A DNA stretch of 36,313 nt from Terriglobia bacterium. GTDB lineage: Bacteria; Acidobacteriota; Terriglobia; Bryobacterales; Bryobacteraceae. Positions 23,521 to 32,434 of this stretch are shown here, one piece after another. Position 1 is the stretch's first letter. Every line of letters begins with the position of its first letter. Below the pieces are notes generated by a model, which saw nothing but the letters and a program-made list of their open reading frames with translations, was not told where the DNA came from and searched no databases. The position numbers and the translations under genes were made by a program. Where the stretch lies: the NCBI GenBank assembly GCA_021325235.1, contig JAJPHN010000035.1:1-36313 (forward strand), in the 5' to 3' direction.

Positions 23521-23739
23521 ACCTACTCATCGGTTGTCGGCGGGCAGTTACGATGAAAATGTTGGGCGCAGGGTACTAAGAATTTGCGGAATCGTTTGTT
23601 CCAGGCACTTAACCCGCCTAACTACCCTGCCGCACTATTCCTCACGGGTAAGCCGGCAGCTGCAAGAACCGGCTCCTGAACGGTAAACCGCGCCGGACAG
23701 GTAAATTCAGGTAAAGCCGCAGAATCGCCCGACATCGAC

Positions 23740-24615
23740 ATGGACCTCCAGCCCGATCTTTCGACCCCGCGCACCGGCCCCGACACCCGGATCGGCGTCA
23801 TTTTGCGGGTTGCCTTCTTCGTGGCGACGGTGTTTGTGAGTCTCCGCCTGCTGGTTGTGCTCCTTTACAGCATCTTCGGCGCGGTCGTAGCCGGCACAGT
23901 GGGCCTTTGCGCAACAGGCCTGATCGCAAATCTGCTGACCATGCGCATCTTCGACCGCCGCCCGTTCACCGATATCGGCATGCAGGCGGGCCGCTCTTCG
24001 CTGGTCAATCTGGGCCTGGGGCTCGGGCTCGGCGCCGGTGCGGCTGCTTTGATGCTGGTCGCTCCGCTGGTAGCCGGCACCGGGCAGCTGGTCGAGCAGG
24101 CAGGCGTGCCGTTCTCCTGGGCCACGCTCATCTTCTACCTGATTGCCCTCGGGGCGGCCGCTATGGGCGAAGAAATGATCTTTCGCGGCTATGCCTTCCA
24201 ATTACTTATCGAGAAAATCGGGCCGTTTGCGACCGTTTTGCCGGTTGCCGTCATTTTCGGCCTGACGCACTCCTCCAATCCGCACGCCACCGTGCTCGGA
24301 ATCATCAACACCGTCCTCTGGGGCGTCATCCTGGGCGTAGCCTTCCTGCGCAGCCGCGATCTCTGGCTGCCCATCGGCCTGCATTTCGGCTGGAATCTGG
24401 TCCTGCCGCTGTTCGGGGTCAACCTGAGCGGGCTTACAATCGAGGTAACGAGGTATCACTATCGATGGGATCTCTTGCCACTCTGGAGCGGCGGGGATTA
24501 TGGCCCGGAAGGCGGATTGCTGGCGACCATCTTCGTCGTCGGCCTGTTGTTCGCAATCTGGAAAGCGCCCGTCCGGCCGCAGCATGCCGCCATCGCCAAG
24601 AACCTCAACGAGTAG
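23740..24615 (+). CDS. CPBP-family intramembrane metalloprotease
   Basis: This 291-residue membrane protein is of the Rce1/CAAX-protease-like (ABI) family, with about eight hydrophobic segments. The conserved motifs are intact: GEEMIFRGY with Glu144, Glu145 and Arg149; FGLTHSSNP with His177; and HFGWN with His215 and Asn219. These form the active site inside the membrane. Substrates of bacterial members are mostly unknown. The start ATG 23740 has no Shine-Dalgarno site. The leader contains three GGTAAA repeats (23682, 23700 and 23710). The stop TAG overlaps the beginning of the next reading frame, suggesting translational coupling. Confidence 0.9.
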   Translation: MDLQPDLSTPRTGPDTRIGVILRVAFFVATVFVSLRLLVVLLYSIFGAVVAGTVGLCATGLIANLLTMRIFDRRPFTDIGMQAGRSSLVNLGLGLGLGAGAAALMLVAPLVAGTGQLVEQAGVPFSWATLIFYLIALGAAAMGEEMIFRGYAFQLLIEKIGPFATVLPVAVIFGLTHSSNPHATVLGIINTVLWGVILGVAFLRSRDLWLPIGLHFGWNLVLPLFGVNLSGLTIEVTRYHYRWDLLPLWSGGDYGPEGGLLATIFVVGLLFAIWKAPVRPQHAAIAKNLNE

Positions 24616-24623
24616 CCGGCATC

Positions 24624-25397
24624 CTGGCACTTTCGCTTCTCCTCTGCGCCGGCCACGCGCGCGCCGATAAACTCAGCTTCGATGAGCGGATGGAGATCGA
24701 GCGTGGGCTCAACGCCGAAGTGGCGACTCTCAAAGTCATCCTGCCGCGCGCCAAACATCCGCTTGTCATCCGAAGCGACGGTCAATACGACCAGCGCGCC
24801 TGGCAAAAGGTGCTCGATGAAGACGGCCCCGCAGCCCGCCGCGGCGACCAGATTCAGATCACCAAAGTCCAGATTGAGAAGGACCGAATTGTGCTTGAGA
24901 TCAACGGCGGCACCAGTTCCGGGCACTGGTACGACCATGTCCAGGTCGGCATGGGAGGAACCATGTCGCCCGTCTCCACCAACCAGAACGGACAGGCCAA
25001 CGGCTCGCATATCGCGCTCGTTTTCCCCGGGCCCGTGCCTTCACTGAAGGCTGCCGAGATCCGGCACATGCTGACGCCGATCTTCGATTTCGAGAAGCAC
25101 TCGGCCGCCGAGCAGTACGTCGAACAGTTGCCCGAACCCGTAAAGAAGGCCATCAAGGAACAGCGGGCGGTCGAGGGCATGGATCACGATCAGGTCCTGC
25201 TCGCGCTTGGCAAGCCACGCAGCAAGAGCCGCGAAACGAATGCCGACGGTGACGCCATCGAGGATTGGATCTACGGCGAAGCACCCGGCAAGATCACCTT
25301 CGTGCGCTTTAACGAAGGCAAAGTGGTGAAGGTGGAGGAGTCCTACGCCAACGTCGGCGGAACGACGATGCCCTCGCTGCCCGAACCGCGCCAATAG
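24624..25397 (+). CDS. Secreted SmpA/BamE-like domain protein, start codon uncertain
   Basis: The frame encodes a clear signal peptide (ILALSLLLCAGHARA, cut before DKLS) and about 240 further residues, so the product is exported. The middle is mixed alpha-beta. Near the C-terminus, MDHDQVLLALGKPRSK and the following acidic WIYG segment resemble the SmpA/OmlA (BamE-like) fold, where the GKP turn is typical. No ATG, GTG or TTG lies at a sensible position upstream of the signal sequence. The candidates are CTG at 24624, ATC at 24621 or GTA at 24612, right at the stop of the CPBP gene. ATG 24689 exists but would delete the signal peptide. Either a rare start with coupling or a sequence error should be considered. 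A CGCAAAA/TTTTGCG hairpin lies downstream at 25412-25428. Confidence 0.7.
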   Translation: MALSLLLCAGHARADKLSFDERMEIERGLNAEVATLKVILPRAKHPLVIRSDGQYDQRAWQKVLDEDGPAARRGDQIQITKVQIEKDRIVLEINGGTSSGHWYDHVQVGMGGTMSPVSTNQNGQANGSHIALVFPGPVPSLKAAEIRHMLTPIFDFEKHSAAEQYVEQLPEPVKKAIKEQRAVEGMDHDQVLLALGKPRSKSRETNADGDAIEDWIYGEAPGKITFVRFNEGKVVKVEESYANVGGTTMPSLPEPRQ

Positions 25398-25601
25398 CGA
25401 TCACACCTCTCCGCAAAATAGTTTTGCGCGGACAGACGAAGCACAAATCCGTTCGTTAAAACGACTTACGCGACAATCGCCGATCCGGCCCGCCATTGAA
25501 CCACATACGACCGCGATGTTCCATCCATCTACACTCCAGGCATTAGGGCGGTAACGCAGCCGGCCGGCAGCGTACATCAACACTTCTTTTCCTGAGGAAC
25601 G

Positions 25602-26633
25602 ATGCGATCTCATACCCTTTCTGCGCGCGTGAAGCGTGTGAAGCCGAGCGAGGACCCGGATGGCCTGTCGGCGCGGCTCAACGATCTGCTGGTCGGGCAG
25701 CCCGAGGCAATCGAAACGATTGTCCCTTATGTGCAAATGCACCAGGCGGGGCTTTCGCCGGAAGGACGCCCGGTTGGGGTGGTCCTGCTGCTCGGTCCGA
25801 CAGGAACCGGCAAGACACGCACGGTCGAGGCGCTCGCCGAAATTCTGCACGGCAGCAGCAAGAACGTGCTGAAGATCGATTGCGGCGAGTATCAGATGGA
25901 GCACGAGGTTGCAAAACTGATCGGCGCGCCTCCCGGATATCTCGGCCACCGCGAAACTCAGCCGCTGTTCACTCAGGCCCGCATCAACGCCGTCGCCAGC
26001 GAGCAGAGCGATATTTCGCTGCTGCTGTTTGACGAGATTGAAAAAGCCGCGCCTTCCCTCACGCGCCTCATGCTGGGCATCCTGGATAAAGCGAGCGTTC
26101 GGCTGGGCGACAATTCAACCGTCAATCTTGAACGCTGCCTGATTTTTCTCACCAGCAATCTCGGCGCAAAAGCCATTCAACGCGCCAATATGCCGGACTT
26201 CGGCTTCGAAGCGATGCTGACGCAGGAGACAATCGATGACACCGGGCGCGTTCACAAGATCGCCATGTCCGCTGTCCGCCGCAAGTTTTCGCCCGAATTT
26301 GTCAATCGCATCGATTCGGTCATCACCTACAAACCGCTCGGACGAGAAGCCTACGACGCCATCCTCGATCACTTACTCGACAATTTCGGCCGCTTGATTC
26401 AGACGCGCCTCGGCTACCGCGCCTTTCGTCTGCAGTGCACTCCCTCCGGCCGCAAGCTGTTGCTCGACACGGGCACGAGCATTGAATACGGCGCGCGCGA
26501 GTTAAAGCGCACCGTACAGCGCAACTTCATCCAACCGGTTGCAGCGCTCGTGTCTGTAGGCGAAATTCCGCCGGGCTGTACCGTGATTCTCGACGCTAAA
26601 GGCAGCGAATTCAGTATTCTGCTGCGCAATTGA
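25602..26633 (+). CDS. Stand-alone AAA+ ATPase related to the second domain of ClpB/ClpA
   Basis: This 343-residue protein consists of a single Clp-type AAA+ module. Walker A is GPTGTGKT (65-72), the pore-loop region is GAPPGYLGH (108-116), Walker B is LLLFDEIEK with Asp144 and Glu145, sensor 1 is in LTSN, the arginine-finger segment is FSPEFVNRID, and sensor 2 is in GARELKR near 310. It lacks the N-domain, the first AAA+ ring and the middle coiled coil of ClpB, and has no ClpP-binding loop that I can recognise. Full motif retention argues that it is active, not a fragment. A GAGGAA site precedes ATG 25602. It could be a specialised unfoldase or disassembly factor; its partner is unknown. Confidence 0.85.
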   Translation: MRSHTLSARVKRVKPSEDPDGLSARLNDLLVGQPEAIETIVPYVQMHQAGLSPEGRPVGVVLLLGPTGTGKTRTVEALAEILHGSSKNVLKIDCGEYQMEHEVAKLIGAPPGYLGHRETQPLFTQARINAVASEQSDISLLLFDEIEKAAPSLTRLMLGILDKASVRLGDNSTVNLERCLIFLTSNLGAKAIQRANMPDFGFEAMLTQETIDDTGRVHKIAMSAVRRKFSPEFVNRIDSVITYKPLGREAYDAILDHLLDNFGRLIQTRLGYRAFRLQCTPSGRKLLLDTGTSIEYGARELKRTVQRNFIQPVAALVSVGEIPPGCTVILDAKGSEFSILLRN

Positions 26634-26658
26634 GACGCGCTTTATACACTGCAAGTGC

Positions 26659-27528
26659 GTGCCCGGTACGCTCTACCTCGTCGCAACGCCGATCGGCAAT
26701 CTGGAAGACATCACCCTTCGAGCCCTCCGTGTGCTGCGCGACGAGGTGGACGTGATCGCCTGCGAAGACACACGCCAGACCCAAAAACTCCTCACGCATT
26801 TCGAAATACAAAAGCGTCTTGTCAGCTACCACGAGCACAACGAGTCCGCGCGCGCGCAGGATTTGATTTCTCTCTTACTGGATGGGAAAAACGTCGCCCT
26901 GGTCAGCGATGCCGGGACGCCGCTCGTCTCCGATCCTGGCTATCGTGTCGTCCATGCCGCGATCGAGCACAACATTCCCGTCGTCCCGCTGCCGGGCGCA
27001 TCGGCACTGCTCGCCGCGCTTACGGCCTCTGGCATGCCGACCAATGCCTTTCTCTTTCTTGGCTTCGTTCCGCAAAAAGAACAGGGGCGCCGCAGAGCAC
27101 TCGAAGCGGCAGCCGTCCACGAGGTGACGCTGGTCCTCTACGAAAGCCCGCATCGCATTCTCGAAACGTTGGCTTCGATTCGCGACATTTTCGAGTCGCG
27201 CCAGATCGTCGTCGCTCGCGAGCTCTCCAAACTGCACGAAGAATTTCTGCGCGGCACGGCCGAAGAAATCCGCGCCGGGCTTGCTGCGCGTGCTGCTATC
27301 AAGGGTGAATTCACCATCGTGATTGCCCCCGCATCCGCGCATGTGGAGAACGCCGATCCGGTGGAGGAGGTCGCCGCGCTCCAAGCAGCCGGTACGCCCC
27401 GCATGGACGCAATCAAGGCTGTTGCGAAACGGCTGGGACTTCCGAAGCGGCAGGTGTACCAGGCCGTCGAGGAGCAGGGCAGCAATCGCGCGGACAAACG
27501 TCGTGATTTGGGCCAAAACGCCCGATAG
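26659..27528 (+). CDS. rsmI: 16S rRNA 2'-O-ribose methyltransferase, C1402 (RsmI)
   Basis: This 289-residue SAM-dependent enzyme methylates the 2'-OH of C1402 of 16S rRNA in the decoding centre. Tetrapyrrole-methylase-fold motifs are complete: LVATPIGNLEDITLRAL, CEDTRQTQKLL, VSDAGTPLVSDPGY, PLPGASALLAAL and FLGFVPQK. The last part (AIKAVAKRLGLPKRQVYQAV) is the helical C-terminal domain common in this family. The start is GTG 26659; a TACACT box 8 bases upstream suggests a leaderless message. The 3' 116 bases overlap the convergent hemH gene, and both frames are conserved-looking in the overlap. Confidence 0.95.
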   Translation: MPGTLYLVATPIGNLEDITLRALRVLRDEVDVIACEDTRQTQKLLTHFEIQKRLVSYHEHNESARAQDLISLLLDGKNVALVSDAGTPLVSDPGYRVVHAAIEHNIPVVPLPGASALLAALTASGMPTNAFLFLGFVPQKEQGRRRALEAAAVHEVTLVLYESPHRILETLASIRDIFESRQIVVARELSKLHEEFLRGTAEEIRAGLAARAAIKGEFTIVIAPASAHVENADPVEEVAALQAAGTPRMDAIKAVAKRLGLPKRQVYQAVEEQGSNRADKRRDLGQNAR

Positions 27529-28465
27529 CGCGTCGCGGTGCATTGCCTGAGAGGCGCTCTTCGATCAGCTCGCGAATAGCCGTGATGAAAGCGGGATGCG
27601 TGCCGGCCGTCGCCGCGCGCACCAGCTTGATCCCGAGTTCCCCGGCCAGTTCGCGCGCCTCCACATCGAGATCGTACAGCACTTCCAGATGATCCGAAAT
27701 GAAGCCGATCGGCGCAACGAGCACATTCTTTGCGCCCTGCTCGCCGAGCTTTCGCAGGTAATCGAGAATATCGGGCTCGAGCCAGGGTTGCCCCGGTGCG
27801 CCGCTCCGGCTTTGATACACCAGCTGCCAGTTTTCACAGCCGGTGGCTTCGGCAATCAGCCGCATGGTCTCGGCAAGCTGTGTTTCGTACGCGCTCGAAG
27901 CTGCCATGGAGCACGGGATACTGTGCGCAGTCGCCACAAAGTGTAGATTGGCGCGCTCATCGGGTGAGAATTGCGACAGCGCTTCCCGCACCCGCTCCGC
28001 ACACGCTTCGATGAAGCCGGGATGGTTATAGAAGACACGCAGCTTGTCGATCTCGGGCGCGCCTTCGCCGGTCTCGATCTGCGCCGCCGCTAAATTTTCG
28101 CGATACTGCCTGCAACCGGAATAGGAACTGTAAGCCGAAGTCACAAAAGCGAGAGCGCGCCGCACCCCATCCGTACGCATCTGCCGTAACGTCTCCGCCA
28201 ACAGCGGGTGCCAGTTGCGATTGCCCCAGTAAATCGGCAGATTGACGCTGTGCGCAGCGAGTTCCCTGCGCAATGCATCGATCAGAGCGCGATTCTGCTC
28301 ATTGATCGGACTCTTGCCGTCGAAATGGTAATAATGCTCGGCGACCTCTAGCAGCCGTTCGCGTGGAACGCCGCGTCCGCGCGTAACATTCTCAAGAAAC
28401 GGCAGCACGTCTTCGCGCTTCTCGGGACCGCCGAAGGAGACCACCAGAATCGCGTCGTACGTCAT
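27413..28465 (-). CDS. hemH: Ferrochelatase with predicted [2Fe-2S] cluster (HemH/CpfC type)
   Basis: This 350-residue enzyme inserts Fe(II) into a porphyrin in the last or penultimate step of heme synthesis. Family features are FGGPEKREDVLPFL, HFDGKSPINEQNR, SAYSSYSGCRQYREN and the catalytic His in VATAHSIP (about 190). Cys118 in SGCRQ and the C-terminal CPRDCC (Cys324, 328, 329) match the four-cysteine pattern of cluster-binding ferrochelatases such as the actinobacterial enzymes. That resemblance fits a coproporphyrin ferrochelatase, but the substrate cannot be decided from sequence alone. The final 20 residues (Pro/Ala-rich) follow the cysteines and are encoded antisense to rsmI. It starts 3 bases after the stop of pyk, in one operon. 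Confidence 0.92.
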   Translation of the reverse strand: MTYDAILVVSFGGPEKREDVLPFLENVTRGRGVPRERLLEVAEHYYHFDGKSPINEQNRALIDALRRELAAHSVNLPIYWGNRNWHPLLAETLRQMRTDGVRRALAFVTSAYSSYSGCRQYRENLAAAQIETGEGAPEIDKLRVFYNHPGFIEACAERVREALSQFSPDERANLHFVATAHSIPCSMAASSAYETQLAETMRLIAEATGCENWQLVYQSRSGAPGQPWLEPDILDYLRKLGEQGAKNVLVAPIGFISDHLEVLYDLDVEARELAGELGIKLVRAATAGTHPAFITAIRELIEERLSGNAPRRAIGRFGPNHDVCPRDCCPAPRRPGTPAASEVPAVSQQP

Positions 28466-28468
28466 TCG

Positions 28469-29887
28469 TTACATGCGCGCGCTGACGCGATGCAGCTTCA
28501 GCATGTTCGTCGAGCCGCGCAACCCAACTGGCTGTCCCGCCACGAACACGATGTTGTCGCCCGCCTTCACGCGACCGGTCTCGATCAGCAGTCGCTCCAT
28601 CTCGTGCAGCATGCGATCGGTGGAATCGAGCGTGGGAGAAAGAATCGCCTCTACTCCATACGCAATCGAAAGCTGCCGCGCCGCCGCTTCGCTCGATGTA
28701 AACGCGTAAATCGGAACCGGCGGCCGATAGCGCGAGAGCAGCCGCGCTGAAGCTCCCGAAGTCGTGCCCACGGCCAGTGCTGTCACTCCAGCAGACCGCG
28801 CGCATTGGAATGCTGCCTCGGCGATGATCTCGGGAATTTCGTTCTCCCGCGGCCGGATGCGCTCGAAGCCTTTACGATTCATCGAGTGCTCGGTTTCGCA
28901 GGCAATCCGCGCCATCACCCGTACCGCTTCTACCGGATACTTTCCCGCGGATGTCTCAGCCGAGAGCATAATGGCGCTGGTGCCGTCGTAAATGGCGTTT
29001 GCCACATCGCTCACCTCCGCACGCGTCGGCATCGCGTTCTCAACCATCGATTCAAGCATCTGCGTGGCCGTAATCACGAACCGGCCCCGCTCGCGCGCCT
29101 TCTCGATAATGGCTTTCTGAATCGCCGGTACGCGCTCGATGGCCATCTCCACGCCCAGATCGCCGCGCGCTACCATCACGCCCTCGCATTCTTCCAAAAT
29201 TGAATCCAGATTCTGCCAGCCTTCGGGCTTTTCAATCTTCGCGATAATTGGCTGGCGCGCATCCTGCTCATCGAGCAGATGGCGCAGCCGCAACACATCG
29301 CGCGCCTGCCGGACAAACGAGAGCGCGAAAAAATCCACGCCCTTCTCGATGCCGAAATGCGCATCGGCGATATCTTTTTTTGAGAGCGACGGTGTGCTGA
29401 CCTGCACACCCGGCAGATTGATGCCCTTGCGATCGCTCACCATCCCGCCGGTAACCACCTGGCAGCGCGCCGCCACTCCATCGCTCTCGATAACACGCAG
29501 TACCACCGAGCCATCCGCGATCAGCACCGCATCCCCGGGCCGCACATCGCGCGCAAACTCGACGTAATTCGTCGAAGCGCGCGTCTCATCGCCGTCGCAG
29601 CTCTCCGTCGTAATCGTGAAAACCGATTTTTCGGTGAGCAGACACGGCCCGTTCTTGAAAGTCCCGAGGCGAATCTTTGGCCCCTGCAGATCGAGCAGGA
29701 TGCCGGTATGCCGTTTGAACTCGGCTTCCAGTTTGCGCACCCAGTCGATGCGGCGCGCGTGATCTTCCTGTGTTCCGTGTGAGGCGTTCAGCCGGAACAC
29801 ATCCACGCCGGATTCGAACAGCCGGCGAATCACATCTTCGGAGTCGGTCGAAGGCCCGAGCGTGGCAACGATTTTGGTGGCTCGCAT
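28469..29887 (-). CDS. pyk: Pyruvate kinase
   Basis: This 472-residue glycolytic enzyme converts phosphoenolpyruvate and ADP to pyruvate and ATP. It has the N-terminal ATLGPSTDSEDVIRRL and FRLNASHG, LLDLQGPKIRLG at the nucleotide/K+ site, the catalytic Lys in IIAKIEKPEG, metal ligands in MVARGDLGVE, and TATQMLESMVENAMPTRAEV. The B domain lies at about 70-170 and the C-terminal domain runs from about 345. Length and domain order are standard. ATG 29887 has an AAGGTG site upstream. It is divergent from ftsK and cotranscribed with hemH. Confidence 0.97.
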   Translation of the reverse strand: MRATKIVATLGPSTDSEDVIRRLFESGVDVFRLNASHGTQEDHARRIDWVRKLEAEFKRHTGILLDLQGPKIRLGTFKNGPCLLTEKSVFTITTESCDGDETRASTNYVEFARDVRPGDAVLIADGSVVLRVIESDGVAARCQVVTGGMVSDRKGINLPGVQVSTPSLSKKDIADAHFGIEKGVDFFALSFVRQARDVLRLRHLLDEQDARQPIIAKIEKPEGWQNLDSILEECEGVMVARGDLGVEMAIERVPAIQKAIIEKARERGRFVITATQMLESMVENAMPTRAEVSDVANAIYDGTSAIMLSAETSAGKYPVEAVRVMARIACETEHSMNRKGFERIRPRENEIPEIIAEAAFQCARSAGVTALAVGTTSGASARLLSRYRPPVPIYAFTSSEAAARQLSIAYGVEAILSPTLDSTDRMLHEMERLLIETGRVKAGDNIVFVAGQPVGLRGSTNMLKLHRVSARM

Positions 29888-29991
29888 GATGTGGGTTCAC
29901 CTTCATTATGAAGCGCCCACGCTCTTATCCGCGGAACGTTTGTCTCTGGCATAATGGTGGTCGCTCTGGGTTTTTCTTCCGCAAACGGCGG

Positions 29992-32406
29992 ATGATGTTT
30001 CTTTCACCGACTCGTCACACACGGCTCAACGAAGCCGTAGGATTCCTATTGTTTCTGGCGGGCCTGGCTGTTTCGCTGAGCCTGCTTTCGTATTCGGCGG
30101 CGGATCCGTCCTGGAACACCGCAACGGGAGCCGTTCGTACCCACAACCTGCTCGGCCTCTTCGGCGCGACCTGGGCCGACTTTCTGCTGCAGGTTTTTGG
30201 TGTCAGCGTTTTTCTGCTGCCGGTGCATCTGTGGGCGCTCGGCTGGAAATGGGTGCGTTCATCGCCTATCGAGAGCCCGTGGTTCCGCGTCCTCGGCGCC
30301 TTTGCTCTCTGGTTCTGCGTTTCCACCGCCTGCGGGCTGCTGCCAAAGTCGTTTCTGATTGGCGGAACGATTCGTCCCAGCGGAATTGTCGGGATGGTCA
30401 TCGCGGATTTCCTGCTGGCGCGCTTCGATCTCGCCGGCTCCGCCATCATTACAGTGGCGGCCGCCATCGTCGCTCTGTACTTTGCTTCGACGTTCGAAGT
30501 TTCCACGCTGCGCCGCTGGCTGAGCGGACCGCTTGCACGCTGGGACGCTATGCGCGCTCGATGGGCCCAGAAGCGGGAGGCGAAACGCGCCGCTGCCATC
30601 GAACAAGCCCGCGCTCGCGCTGCCGAACGGGTTAGCCGCAGAGCTGTCAAACGCGGTAGTCAGCCGCTCGACTCGCAACCCGCAACTCCGGTTGCCCCGC
30701 AGCATCCGATCGAGCAGACGGTCCCCGCCGCTACAAAGGCCGAAGAGCCTCCGTTCGACGTGGAAGAACCCGAAGAAGCCGAAAGCGACTTCGAAATTCC
30801 GATTCGCACGCTCGAATACCAGCCGAATCCACGCACCGCCTCCGAATCGGCACCAGTCGAGCCCGAGCCTGTTCCCGCCGCACTCGAAATGCATGCGGAA
30901 GCAAGCGCTCGCCCCCGCAAGAAGCAACTCTACAAGCTGCCCTCCCCTGCCCTGCTGAACGAAGTTCCGCCCGGAAGCGGATACGACAGCACCGAATTGA
31001 AGGAAGTCGCCAGCCGCATCAAATCGAAGCTCGAAGAATTCAACGTGCGCGGCTCGGTGGTACAGATCAACCCCGGCCCGGTGGTTACGACTTTCGAATA
31101 CAAGCCGGAAGCGGGCGTGAAATACTCGCGTATCACCACGCTGACCGAAGATCTCTGCCTCGGCCTGCAGGCCGAATCGGTACTGATCGAGCGCCTGCCG
31201 GGTAAACCCACGGTCGGTATCGAAGTGCCAAACACCAAACGCGAGCTGATCAGTTTGCGCGCGATTCTCGAATCCGACGAGTTTCACGATTCGCCCTCGA
31301 AAATGACCATCGCCCTCGGCAAGGACATCAACGGGCGTATAAAGGTCGCATCGCTGGAAACGATGCCGCATCTGCTGATCGCTGGTTCAACCGGATCGGG
31401 CAAGAGCGTGATGCTCAACGCGATGATCATGTCGTTTCTCTACAAAGCGACGCCGGACGAAGTGCGCATGATCATGGTCGATCCGAAACGCGTCGAGCTC
31501 GGCATCTACGAGGGCATTCCTCATCTGCTGACACCGGTCATTACCGAGCCGAAAAAGGCTACGAATGCGCTGCGCAACGCCGTTCTCGAGATGGAGCGGC
31601 GTTTGAAACTGCTGGCCGCACACGGCGTGCGCAACATTGATCAGTACAACCGCAAAGTGGCTCAGCTCAAGAAAACGCCGCGCGGCCTGTTCGATGACCA
31701 GAGCGAGGAAGAAGAGCTCGAACCGCTGCCGTATGTGCTGATTCTGATCGACGAGCTGGCCGATCTGATGATGCTCGAACGCGCCAATGTCGAGGAATGC
31801 ATCACGCGTCTGGCGCAGATGGCCCGCGCCGTCGGCATGCATCTGGTACTTGCTACGCAGCGGCCGAGCGTCGACGTGATCACCGGTCTGATCAAAGCGA
31901 ACTTCCCGTCGCGTATCAGCTTCCGCGTCGCCACCCGCGTCGATTCACGCACAGTGCTCGACTCTATGGGCGCCGAACATCTGCTCGGTAAAGGCGACAT
32001 GCTTTATCTGCCGCCGGGTTCCTCGCGCCTCACGCGCGTGCATGGCGCCTACGTGACCGAAACCGAGACGAATCGCGTCGTCGATTTCTGGAAAGAACAG
32101 GCTGAGCCCGAATACGACGAGTCATTCCTGCTCACGCCGCCTTCCGAAGAAGAGCCGGAAGATGGCGAAGCCTTCGATGGCGAGCAGGATCCGATGTATG
32201 AAGACGCCGTCCGCGTGGTGCTCGAACAGGGCAAAGCTTCCACTTCGACCCTGCAGCGGCGCCTACGCCTCGGCTATGGACGCGCCGCACGTATTCTCGA
32301 TATGATGCAGCGCGATGGCATCATCGGGCCGCCGGACGGCAGCAAACCGCGCGAAGTGCTGAAGCGGCCCGACTGGCTGCGCGAAGTCGATCACCAGCTG
32401 CGATGA
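29992..32406 (+). CDS. ftsK: DNA translocase FtsK/SpoIIIE
   Basis: This 804-residue protein moves DNA at the division septum and works with chromosome dimer resolution. Residues about 10-190 form four membrane segments (for example AVGFLLFLAGLAVSLSLLSY). A basic then acidic Pro-rich linker spans about 195-305. The motor has Walker A AGSTGSGKS at about 464-472 and Walker B VLILIDELADLMM at about 580-592, with the RPSVDVITGLIKANFPSRIS segment after it. The C-terminal gamma winged helix (about 735-795, ending DGIIGPPDGSKPREVL) would read KOPS-type sites. ATG 29992 is preferred because it directly precedes the membrane domain; the frame is open to 29908, and the ribosome binding site is weak. Confidence 0.95.
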   Translation: MMFLSPTRHTRLNEAVGFLLFLAGLAVSLSLLSYSAADPSWNTATGAVRTHNLLGLFGATWADFLLQVFGVSVFLLPVHLWALGWKWVRSSPIESPWFRVLGAFALWFCVSTACGLLPKSFLIGGTIRPSGIVGMVIADFLLARFDLAGSAIITVAAAIVALYFASTFEVSTLRRWLSGPLARWDAMRARWAQKREAKRAAAIEQARARAAERVSRRAVKRGSQPLDSQPATPVAPQHPIEQTVPAATKAEEPPFDVEEPEEAESDFEIPIRTLEYQPNPRTASESAPVEPEPVPAALEMHAEASARPRKKQLYKLPSPALLNEVPPGSGYDSTELKEVASRIKSKLEEFNVRGSVVQINPGPVVTTFEYKPEAGVKYSRITTLTEDLCLGLQAESVLIERLPGKPTVGIEVPNTKRELISLRAILESDEFHDSPSKMTIALGKDINGRIKVASLETMPHLLIAGSTGSGKSVMLNAMIMSFLYKATPDEVRMIMVDPKRVELGIYEGIPHLLTPVITEPKKATNALRNAVLEMERRLKLLAAHGVRNIDQYNRKVAQLKKTPRGLFDDQSEEEELEPLPYVLILIDELADLMMLERANVEECITRLAQMARAVGMHLVLATQRPSVDVITGLIKANFPSRISFRVATRVDSRTVLDSMGAEHLLGKGDMLYLPPGSSRLTRVHGAYVTETETNRVVDFWKEQAEPEYDESFLLTPPSEEEPEDGEAFDGEQDPMYEDAVRVVLEQGKASTSTLQRRLRLGYGRAARILDMMQRDGIIGPPDGSKPREVLKRPDWLREVDHQLR

Positions 32407-32434
32407 TGATGATCGTGGAGTTGCGAAGTCAGAT

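Noticed and set aside
23682-23715. Three GGTAAA repeats ahead of the CPBP gene
   Set aside because: Spacings of 18 and 10 bases are irregular and the repeats are short; they could be chance and no regulator is suggested.
30259-31371. 370-residue minus-strand open frame within ftsK
   Set aside because: It is a shadow of the FtsK linker and motor, with no independent start signal or domain.
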